From positions 1-5,351 of the forward strand of contig JAHEMS010000281.1 of the NCBI GenBank assembly GCA_024643595.1: a stretch of DNA of 5,351 nt. Direction: 5' to 3'. Below are positions 1-5,351 of the stretch, piece by piece; position 1 is the first letter of the stretch, and each line of letters begins with the position of its first letter. This stretch comes from Bacteroidota bacterium. GTDB taxonomy: Bacteria; Bacteroidota; Bacteroidia; Cytophagales; Cyclobacteriaceae. The position numbers and the translations under genes were made by a program. The notes under the pieces are model-generated. The model had not been told where the DNA came from, did not search any database, and saw only the letters and a list, made by a program, of their open reading frames with translations.

Positions 1-3000
1 TGCGGGTTAACCAGTTTTGTGGAGAACAGCACTTCTGGTAGGTCGGGCACATAGTTCTTCTCCGCTCCTTTAGGGTCAAGAGCGAGTTTATCGGCTGCCT
101 TCCCTACTGTTTGCAAGGCTCCAATTTGTGCGATCACCAGATTGTGTTGCATGAAATCAGGATTTTCAAAAACAATTTCGACCGGTTTACCGGCTTCTAC
201 AGTAAATGTTTTCAAATCATACTTCATTTCATTTTTTATAACTTTTATTTTGATGATGGAGGCACCGTTTACTGATTGGACGGCTTCCGTTTCTTTAACT
301 CTGTCAAGGTTGTTTTCAGCGAACAGCTTACCAATGGTGGTACCTTCGAATAGTGTTTTGTTTTTTGGTCCCTCACTTTTTTCCACTTCATATTTCCAAT
401 CTCCGCTTAGTGGTAATTTTGTTTTCCCAAATTGAAGAAACATTTCCTCAGGCAACCCATAAATACCTCCGGGACCTCCGATATCCTCTACCCTTACGGC
501 TATTACATTCTTTCCCACCTTCAAAAGATTTGATGATAGATTATAAATTCTTTTTTCATTGATCTTTCTGTCGATCCCACCAACCTTCACACCATTTATA
601 TAGGTGATATCCGAATCATTGATAGGACCGAGCGACAGAACTGCTTTTGAATCGGTGATGTTGTTGGGCAGATCAATAACTTTTCTGAACCAGATCACTC
701 CATCTATTTCCAAACCTGCTGCTTCCAGGTATTGGGGCAATTTCATTTGCTTCCAGTTGCCGTCATTGAAATCAAATGCTTCCTGTTTTGGCAGCTCTGC
801 TGTCTCTTTATGATAATCCGGATTTGCTTTTATGAATGCCTCGAGAAATCCTTTGTGATGATGATTGGCCGCGGCATAGACTGCCTTTGAGAGCCATTCA
901 TCATTGGTGATGCTTTCTTCAAGACTTAATTTATAGAGTTTCTCGCCTAATGATATTGACGGTGAAATTTCTATCAACGAAAGAATGGCAGTCAATCGAG
1001 TATTGGGATCCTTATCATTCATTATGTTTGATTTGATGACCTGCTCTTCTGACCAGCCAGACTTGGAAAGTATTTGAATAGCCGCTTTACGCACTCCGGC
1101 GGAAGGATGGCCCAATGCATTGATCACCATGGTTTCGGCCTTGTCGTCTTTGCTGAGCGCACCAAGTCCATCAAGAATCCAAAGTGCATGAATAGCGGCA
1201 TAATTATCCTCCGCTTTTTGATTATTTACCAATTGCAATAAATCGGGTACGACATCCAGATTTCCTCGCTCTACCAATAATCGCTGCGCCGTCATTCGCC
1301 ATAGCAAGTTGTCGTTACTCAATGCTTTTACCAGGTCATTGGGTTTGTCTTTACTTAACGCCATGGTATGGTATGGTTTGGCTTGCCTGCTCACCACGCG
1401 CCAAACGCGTCCATGAGACTTGTCGCGCAGCGGATTTTCGTAGGCATTTCCCTTTCCATTGGTAGCAGCGAATCCACCACGTTCGGGTGTTGGTGTTGGA
1501 TTATGCTGGACGATAAAGTTATACCAATCCAGTATCCACACGGCTCCATCCGGCCCCACCTTAGCATCTACCGGCGCTACCCATTCATCGGCACCGGCAA
1601 ATAGATTCCAGCCATCTTCTTCCAGGAAGCCTGCACCATTTTTAACAATTCGTGCCATGTGCACCACATGACCCGTAGGCTCGCATACAAAAGCTACCTT
1701 GTTCCAATATTCTTTTGGATAGTTTTGTGCCGTATAGAAACTATGTCCGGCAGCGGCAGTAAAGCCGCCAAACACATCTACCTGTCTCACTTTATCCGTG
1801 ATCGCGTGCATGGCATAATGGCCATCTATCTTTGGGCTGCCTTCAATCTTTATACCTTCGATGCCGCGTAAGGCTTTATTTGTAATGCCCATGTAAACAC
1901 TGTGTGTATTGTTCGCGGTTGAAGCAAAGACATCATTGTTTTCCGTAAAGCCTAAACCCCAGGTGTTGTTGCTGGTGTTGGTCATTAATTCAAAACTGGA
2001 AACATCCGGCTTGAAGCGATAAATTCCTTGACGGAATTGCCTGTTTTCGCCAGCGATAGTTCCTTCAAACCCCGAATAACCAACCACGCCCCATATTTGG
2101 TTGTCGAATCCATATTTAAGATTAGAAGGTCCGGCATGTGTGTCAAAGGTGCCCCAGCCATCGATGATTACTTTTTTAACATCGGCCTTGTCATCACCAT
2201 CAGTATCTTTTAAGAATAAGAAGTAAGGAGCTTGTGAAATAATGACGCCTCCATTACTGAATACCATACTGGTGGGAATATTTAATTTTTCTGCAAAAAC
2301 CGTAAACTTATCGGCTTTGCCATCGCCATCTGTATCTTCACATATTTTGATTCGATCATCACCTGCACTTTTATCTTCGAGCACCGTGTTAGGATAATCC
2401 ACTGTTTCCACTACCCATAATCTTCCTTTCTCATCCCACTCCATGGCAATCGGATTAATAATGTCTGGCTCTGAAGCAAACAGTTCAAGGTCGAAACCTA
2501 CCGGCACTTGAATCAACTTAGCGGATTCTTCAGGGGTGAGCGGATCCTGATATCTTGGACCTGGACTTCTTTTTTCATAATTAGGAATTCCTTCCTGATC
2601 GCGAAAGACCAGTGTCGGAAGTTGCTTATGGTAACTTTCCCATTTTTGCCGGGCTTCATCACCAACGGCCCATAAAATTCCTTCTTTCATAAGTTGGTGA
2701 AATCCGGGATTATTCCAGGAGTGCTCATCATGACCATAGGCGGTATAGAATACACGTCCTTTGCCATGTTCTTTTACCCAGGTCCATGGTTCGTGATGAT
2801 CGCCTTCAACACGTTCCATCAAAACCGTTATATCAGTTGCCAGTTTGCTGTGTTCATAGGTTTCATCCCAGGTAGAAAACTCCTCCAATGATTTGGTGAT
2901 GAAGTGATCCGTATTGATAATTTTAGCTGTGAACGTATCTTCCTTGTGTTTTAAAAACTGGCCTCCTGCCAATTCTATGTAGTTCGGAGAGTTCATGAAG

Positions 3001-3365
3001 CACCAACTGGCACAATGAACAGGAATGAATCCACGCCCTTTGTCGACAAAATTCAATAAAGCACTTTCTTGTTCTGAGGTGATGCTGTCATGATTAGCAT
3101 AAATCATCAACGCATCGTACTTGTCCAGATTTTCTGTATTTAAGTCTGCCGGATTGCTGGTATAAGTAAAGCTGATCCCTTCTGTTGAAAGCTGCGAAGC
3201 CAACATCGGCATCATCATGGCGGAGTTATGATGCAAACTGTTATGCCCTAAAAATAGAATTTCTATTCGACCGGAATCATTCCTAAGACTTTTCGATGGA
3301 TGGCTACAAGAACTAATAAAGAAGGCAACGACTATTAGACTAAGGATACTGGATACTAATCGCAT
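1..3365 (-). CDS. Giant multidomain lipoprotein: ThuA + PVC-type dehydrogenase propeller + HEAT + jelly-roll + cupredoxin (C-terminus cut by window edge)
   Basis: The frame is open from an ATG at 3365 to base 1, giving 1121 codons with no internal stop; a TGA lies three codons upstream, which fixes this start. Residues 1-19 are a lipoprotein signal peptide with lipobox ISSC (Cys20), so the product should be exported and lipid-anchored. Residues about 33-236 resemble ThuA (glutamine-amidotransferase-like fold; ending GRVFYTAYGHDEHSW and GILWAVGD). Residues about 285-660 match the membrane-bound dehydrogenase type propeller of PVC-type proteins: VPVGFDLELFASEPD, two DTDGD motifs (344-352 and 387-395), THAGPSNLKYG, YPKEYWNKVAFVCEPTGH (549-566), GPDGAVWILDWYN, GRVWRV. 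Residues about 666-845 are helical and HEAT-like (HPSAGVRKAAIQIL). Residues about 860-1000 resemble the sugar-binding jelly-roll of sialate O-acetylesterases (GVIWFRKVIDLP, GGIYGLPEEMFLQ). From about 1035 a plastocyanin/azurin-like domain begins (TFTVEAGKPVEIVFENP, then QHN with His1074 as a likely copper ligand); the remaining ligands lie outside. No CxxCH heme motif occurs in the visible part, although many relatives carry one at the C-terminus. The substrate is unknown; envelope carbohydrate oxidation or processing is an inference. Confidence 0.95.
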   Translation of the reverse strand, partial: MRLVSSILSLIVVAFFISSCSHPSKSLRNDSGRIEILFLGHNSLHHNSAMMMPMLASQLSTEGISFTYTSNPADLNTENLDKYDALMIYANHDSITSEQESALLNFVDKGRGFIPVHCASWCFMNSPNYIELAGGQFLKHKEDTFTAKIINTDHFITKSLEEFSTWDETYEHSKLATDITVLMERVEGDHHEPWTWVKEHGKGRVFYTAYGHDEHSWNNPGFHQLMKEGILWAVGDEARQKWESYHKQLPTLVFRDQEGIPNYEKRSPGPRYQDPLTPEESAKLIQVPVGFDLELFASEPDIINPIAMEWDEKGRLWVVETVDYPNTVLEDKSAGDDRIKICEDTDGDGKADKFTVFAEKLNIPTSMVFSNGGVIISQAPYFLFLKDTDGDDKADVKKVIIDGWGTFDTHAGPSNLKYGFDNQIWGVVGYSGFEGTIAGENRQFRQGIYRFKPDVSSFELMTNTSNNTWGLGFTENNDVFASTANNTHSVYMGITNKALRGIEGIKIEGSPKIDGHYAMHAITDKVRQVDVFGGFTAAAGHSFYTAQNYPKEYWNKVAFVCEPTGHVVHMARIVKNGAGFLEEDGWNLFAGADEWVAPVDAKVGPDGAVWILDWYNFIVQHNPTPTPERGGFAATNGKGNAYENPLRDKSHGRVWRVVSRQAKPYHTMALSKDKPNDLVKALSNDNLLWRMTAQRLLVERGNLDVVPDLLQLVNNQKAEDNYAAIHALWILDGLGALSKDDKAETMVINALGHPSAGVRKAAIQILSKSGWSEEQVIKSNIMNDKDPNTRLTAILSLIEISPSISLGEKLYKLSLEESITNDEWLSKAVYAAANHHHKGFLEAFIKANPDYHKETAELPKQEAFDFNDGNWKQMKLPQYLEAAGLEIDGVIWFRKVIDLPNNITDSKAVLSLGPINDSDITYINGVKVGGIDRKINEKRIYNLSSNLLKVGKNVIAVRVEDIGGPGGIYGLPEEMFLQFGKTKLPLSGDWKYEVEKSEGPKNKTLFEGTTIGKLFAENNLDRVKETEAVQSVNGASIIKIKVIKNEMKYDLKTFTVEAGKPVEIVFENPDFMQHNLVIAQIGALQTVGKAADKLALDPKGAEKNYVPDLPEVLFSTKLVNP

Positions 3366-3424
3366 AAGGTTTCAAATTTTCTGATGAACGAATTTCATTC
3401 TTCTATTCCGCAATCGTTTGCTGA

Positions 3425-3454
3425 ATTTTAACAAAAAGTGACTTTATTTTAACA
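3425..3454. repeat. 9-bp direct repeat at 21-bp period, candidate AraC-family operator
   Basis: ATTTTAACA occurs at 3425-3433 and again at 3446-3454, a period of exactly 21 bp. With neighbouring matches the two copies read CTnnATTTTAACAnnA, starting at 3421 and 3442. AraC-family proteins carry two helix-turn-helix motifs and often bind directly repeated half-sites about two helical turns (21 bp) apart, so this is a plausible binding site for the adjacent regulator. It lies 59-88 bp upstream of the regulator start and 60-89 bp upstream of the lipoprotein start. The repeat is seen directly; the operator role is inferred, and chance repetition in AT-rich DNA is the alternative. Confidence 0.5.
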
Positions 3455-3461
3455 TGATTTC

Positions 3462-3485
3462 CCATATTTACGGCTTATAATATGG
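3462..3485. repeat. 7-bp inverted repeat (CCATATT-N10-AATATGG)
   Basis: CCATATT at 3462-3468 is followed after 10 bases by its exact reverse complement AATATGG at 3479-3485, ending 27 bases before the regulator start. The right arm overlaps the TATAAT hexamer at 3476-3481, so a dimeric protein bound here could block transcription of the regulator gene. A second, interleaved pair (CTTAT at 3474-3478 and ATAAG at 3489-3493) is also present. The arms are AT-rich and short, so a chance origin is quite possible. Confidence 0.35.
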
Positions 3486-3512
3486 CAAATAAGTACCAGA
3501 ATAATTGAATAA

Positions 3513-4385
3513 ATGAAAGCAGCCCTACAAAAATCGCCGATTTCAGATAACCATGCGTTTGAGGTGAAATATTTGACGGATCCCCACTTTGATCCCAACT
3601 GGCATTTTCATACGGAATATCAACTTTTCCTGGTCATAAAAGGAACCGGCACCCGGTTTATAGGCGATCATGTAAGTCCCTTTACGCATGGTGATCTCGT
3701 ATTTACGGGTCCTAACCTTCCGCATCTCTGGCAAAGTGATCATGAATATTTTAAAAATGACAACACATTCATCACCGAAGGCATCGTGATTTATTTTCCG
3801 GAAAATTTCCTGGGAAAAGATTTTTTGTACAAAACGGAGATGTACAAGATCAAGCAACTCTTACAGAAAGCGCAACGAGGAATTGAGATTTTCGGAAAAA
3901 CGAGAGAGCGGGTGAAGGCCGTCATGCAATCCATATTGGATGCACATGATTTTGAAAAAATATTAACATTGCTCACTGTTTTGAATATCATATCCAACTC
4001 TTCTGAGCATAAGCTATTGGCCAGTGAAGGGTATAGCAATACAATGAAGGAGACAGAAACAGACAGAATGAACCGCGTGCATGCTTATGTGATGAAAAAC
4101 TTTCGGGATAGAATAAGTCTTAACGATGTTGCTGCCATGGCCAACATGAGTCCTAGTTCTTTCAGCCGATATTTTAAAGTACATGCCAACAAAACATTCT
4201 CCGACTTCCTGATGGAGATCAGAATAGGGTACAGTTGCAAACTACTGATGGGGCAAAAAATCAATGTGTCGCAAGTATGTTATGATAGTGGGTTCAGCAC
4301 ACTTTCGAATTTCAACAGGCAATTTAAAGCGGTGACACAGTATAGTCCCCTCGAGTACAGGAAGAAATACACCGTTGATTTCTAA
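3513..4385 (+). CDS. AraC-family transcriptional regulator with N-terminal cupin sensor domain
   Basis: This is a complete 290-residue DNA-binding regulator of the length usual for the family. A TAA lies immediately before the ATG and the next Met in frame is residue 110, so the start at 3513 is secure. Residues about 17-100 form a cupin-type ligand-sensing domain: HFHTEYQLFLVIKGTG (31-46) matches cupin motif 1 with its HxH, and GDLVFTGPNLPHLW (60-73) matches motif 2. A linking helical region follows to about 185. Residues 186-286 are the AraC DNA-binding domain, with a first helix-turn-helix at about 201-224 (ISLNDVAAMANMSPSSFSRYF) and a second at 251-275, ending in the family signature GFSTLSNFNRQFK...SPLEYRKKY. 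It is divergent from the large lipoprotein gene, and the shared 147-bp spacer carries a 21-bp-period direct repeat, so it probably controls that gene and perhaps itself. Such cupin-bearing members commonly sense sugars or related small molecules; the ligand here is not evident. Confidence 0.97.
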   Translation: MKAALQKSPISDNHAFEVKYLTDPHFDPNWHFHTEYQLFLVIKGTGTRFIGDHVSPFTHGDLVFTGPNLPHLWQSDHEYFKNDNTFITEGIVIYFPENFLGKDFLYKTEMYKIKQLLQKAQRGIEIFGKTRERVKAVMQSILDAHDFEKILTLLTVLNIISNSSEHKLLASEGYSNTMKETETDRMNRVHAYVMKNFRDRISLNDVAAMANMSPSSFSRYFKVHANKTFSDFLMEIRIGYSCKLLMGQKINVSQVCYDSGFSTLSNFNRQFKAVTQYSPLEYRKKYTVDF

Positions 4386-4427
4386 ACACGGTTGAGGTTA
4401 TCGATTGCGTTGGCTACAAAATCTTAT

Positions 4428-4628
4428 TTACTTTTTGAAGATGTTACTCTCCGAAGCCATCTTTTTGTATTCGGGGAATATCTTTTCATAGAGTGCCTCA
4501 TCGACTTTTTTAAGTGAATTCATTAACCCACCAATACCTGAATCCTTCAGCGACACACGTTGTTTTCTGATATCGTCCATTTTCTTCCTGATCGTACCTT
4601 CCAGTTTCAGTAGTTCTCTTTCGGTCAT
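4428..4628 (-). CDS. Small charged helical protein of unknown function (66 aa)
   Basis: I do not recognise a family. The 66-residue frame runs from an ATG at 4628 to TAA at 4428, and an in-frame TAA four codons upstream of the ATG limits the start. The protein is rich in Lys, Glu, Arg and Asp, has no signal peptide or membrane segment, and contains no Cys, His or Trp. Residues 1-25 (beginning MTERELLKLEGTIRKKM) look like an amphipathic, possibly coiled-coil helix; a short GIGG break at 32-35 separates it from a second helical stretch. It lies 102 bp downstream of the transglutaminase-like gene on the same strand and converges on the regulator gene with a 42-bp gap. No Shine-Dalgarno sequence is visible. 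It could be a real small cytoplasmic protein or an unused frame; the protein-like composition and tight fit between two genes favour the former. Confidence 0.55.
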   Translation of the reverse strand: MTERELLKLEGTIRKKMDDIRKQRVSLKDSGIGGLMNSLKKVDEALYEKIFPEYKKMASESNIFKK

Positions 4629-4730
4629 CGGATTATTTTATTCATCAGGCAAAATAATCAAACCTTCCTGATTCCATTCATTGTCTGGATAAAAGATGTA
4701 AGTGATCCTAAACTTTTAAACGTTAGTGCT
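4629..4730. other. 102-bp spacer between transglutaminase-like gene and small gene
   Basis: This spacer lies between the TGA of the transglutaminase-like gene and the ATG of the 66-residue gene, both on the minus strand. I see no convincing terminator hairpin, promoter or RNA gene in it. The length allows either a separate promoter for the small gene or read-through from upstream. Confidence 0.5.
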
Positions 4731-5351
4731 TCATAGCGCAGCCGAGGTTGGTCGCTTAAATGAAAATACCGTTTTCGTGGTTGCCTCTCTGCCATTGATT
4801 TCCAAAATAGGATATGCCAAAAAATTAATGGGTCCTGTTGCCGGACCAGGTTCAACCACAAGATCACGCCCTCTGCTAAACTGAATCCGGTTGGCTGGAT
4901 GATGGCCGAAATAATATGTGGCCAGTGCCGTGTATTTATTGGCTTCACTAATGTCGATTGGCCACCATTTACCATCGGCATAAAACTCAGCCCAACAATG
5001 ATAACCATCAATACCGCCTTCATTCCTTTCGGAAGGAATGGAAGCGCCTACCGCGAACCTGGCCGGGATACCGGAGGATCTGGCCAGGGAAATAAAAAAT
5101 GAATGGAATTCAGTACAATTTCCAGTTCGCACATCGCAGGCGTAATTGGCGTCACCACTTCCATACTTGCCGTATTTCATGTAGCGCATATTATCAATAA
5201 TGTAATCATATAGCGCCCTGGCTTTTATGAGGTCGGTTTCATTACGTCCCTTCGTAGCGTCGTTGGCAACGGTGGTGAAACGCCCTCCTACCGGCATGAG
5301 CAGGTTATCTTCCAGGTACATGGCATCTACGGGTCCTGTTTCATCCACCGG
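4731..5351 (-). CDS. Transglutaminase-like domain protein (N-terminus cut by window edge)
   Basis: The frame is open from the right edge (5351) to a TGA at 4731, giving 207 visible codons. A GTG at 5348 could be read as a start, but the sequence around it (PVDETGPVDAMYLEDNLLMPVGG) looks like the inside of a longer protein, so the gene most likely begins outside. Residue numbers here count from that GTG. The transglutaminase/cysteine-protease core is clear: the region ARALYDYIIDNMRY, then GNCTEFHSFFISLARSSGIPARF with catalytic Cys78 (bases 5115-5117), GYHCWAEFYADGKWWPID with His117 (4998-5000) and Asp132 (4953-4955). The Cys-His-Asp triad is thus intact. Bacterial members of this superfamily are usually exported or envelope proteases, peptidases or amidases; the substrate cannot be told from sequence. 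The C-terminal part (RIQFSRGRDLVVEPGP, then FSFKRP before the stop) fits the usual end of such proteins. A 66-residue gene follows 102 bp downstream. Confidence 0.93.
   Translation of the reverse strand, partial: PVDETGPVDAMYLEDNLLMPVGGRFTTVANDATKGRNETDLIKARALYDYIIDNMRYMKYGKYGSGDANYACDVRTGNCTEFHSFFISLARSSGIPARFAVGASIPSERNEGGIDGYHCWAEFYADGKWWPIDISEANKYTALATYYFGHHPANRIQFSRGRDLVVEPGPATGPINFLAYPILEINGREATTKTVFSFKRPTSAAL
5021..5040. repeat. Perfect 8-bp stem hairpin inside the transglutaminase-like coding region
   Basis: CATTCCTT at 5021-5028 and AAGGAATG at 5033-5040 are exact reverse complements around a four-base loop (TCGG on the plus strand, CCGA in the mRNA). With one bulged base the stem can be extended by pairing CTTC just outside on the left with GAAG on the right. 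It lies in the codons for a surface-loop-like stretch (IPSERNE) between the catalytic Cys and His. No T-run follows on the mRNA strand, so it is not a typical intrinsic terminator. Confidence 0.5.

Larger units (their letters stand above)
3366..3512. promoter_or_regulatory. Divergent intergenic/promoter region between lipoprotein and AraC-type regulator
   Basis: These 147 bases separate two divergently transcribed genes, so both promoters should lie here. The region is strongly AT-rich. It holds a 9-bp direct repeat at 21-bp period (3425-3454) and an inverted repeat (3462-3485), listed separately. A TATAAT hexamer occurs on the plus strand at 3476-3481 without a recognisable -35 partner. No good match to the Bacteroidota -33/-7 pattern (TTTG and TAnnTTTG) was found at the right spacing on either strand; the nearest on the minus strand is TAAATATG, with a TTTG only 15 bases upstream. 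Neither start codon has a clear Shine-Dalgarno sequence, which is usual for Bacteroidota. The promoter role is inferred from gene arrangement. Confidence 0.6.

Noticed and set aside
142..2891. Several plus-strand open frames of 61-97 codons between 142 and 2891
   Set aside because: All lie opposite the continuous lipoprotein frame, have no family-like sequence, and are explained as antisense shadows of a long coding region.
3373..3380. AAAATTTG on the minus strand as a -7 promoter box for the lipoprotein gene
   Set aside because: It lies only about 8 bases before the start codon and has no TTTG at the proper upstream distance.
3543..4039. Two minus-strand open frames of 104 and 82 codons
   Set aside because: They lie opposite the AraC-family gene, whose domains are unmistakable; their translations show no recognisable motif.
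4371..4392. Possible terminator hairpin (ACCGT and ACGGT) at the end of the regulator gene
   Set aside because: The stem is only 5 bp with a 12-base loop and no following T-run, so it is not a credible intrinsic terminator.
4658..5023. Minus-strand open frame of 121 codons and plus-strand frame 4899-5102
   Set aside because: Both overlap the transglutaminase-like frame that carries the intact catalytic triad. The 121-codon frame was also considered as a frameshifted tail of that gene, but the main frame already ends in a family-typical way.
5346..5348. GTG as the true start of the transglutaminase-like gene
   Set aside because: The frame stays open to the window edge and the residues around the GTG look internal, so a start outside the window is more likely.

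Overview
The window looks like a chromosomal segment from a Bacteroidota bacterium, probably a Cytophagales-like free-living lineage. The clues are a moderate, AT-leaning base composition, AT-rich gene starts without clear Shine-Dalgarno sequences, and a very large lipoprotein joining a ThuA domain to a 'PVC-type' dehydrogenase propeller. The taxonomic call rests on gene content and style, not on a marker gene.

Layout. Bases 1-3365 (minus strand) are one uninterrupted reading frame of 1121 codons that leaves the window at its left edge, so its C-terminus is missing. I translated it codon by codon and found no stop or frameshift. It encodes a surface or periplasmic lipoprotein with these parts in order: lipoprotein signal peptide, ThuA-like domain, beta-propeller of the membrane-bound dehydrogenase type, HEAT-like helical region, carbohydrate-binding jelly-roll like that of sialate O-acetylesterases, and the start of a plastocyanin/azurin-like copper domain. 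Bases 3366-3512 are a divergent intergenic region with a 9-bp direct repeat at exactly 21-bp period and a 7-bp inverted repeat. Bases 3513-4385 (plus strand) encode a complete 290-residue AraC-family regulator with an N-terminal cupin sensor. Converging on it from the right are a 66-residue charged protein of unknown function (4428-4628, minus) and a transglutaminase-like protease-fold protein (4731-5351, minus) that is cut at its N-terminus by the right edge.

How they may work together. The regulator and the giant lipoprotein are transcribed divergently from a 147-bp region with repeats spaced as AraC-type half-sites often are, so the simplest reading is a regulator controlling its neighbour, itself, or both. 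The lipoprotein's domains suggest binding and oxidation or processing of a carbohydrate at the cell envelope, with electrons possibly passed to a copper centre; this is inference from domain content. The transglutaminase-like gene and the small protein gene share a strand but are 102 bp apart, and nothing visible links them to the lipoprotein. No RNA genes, mobile elements, CRISPR arrays or tRNA-like structures were seen.
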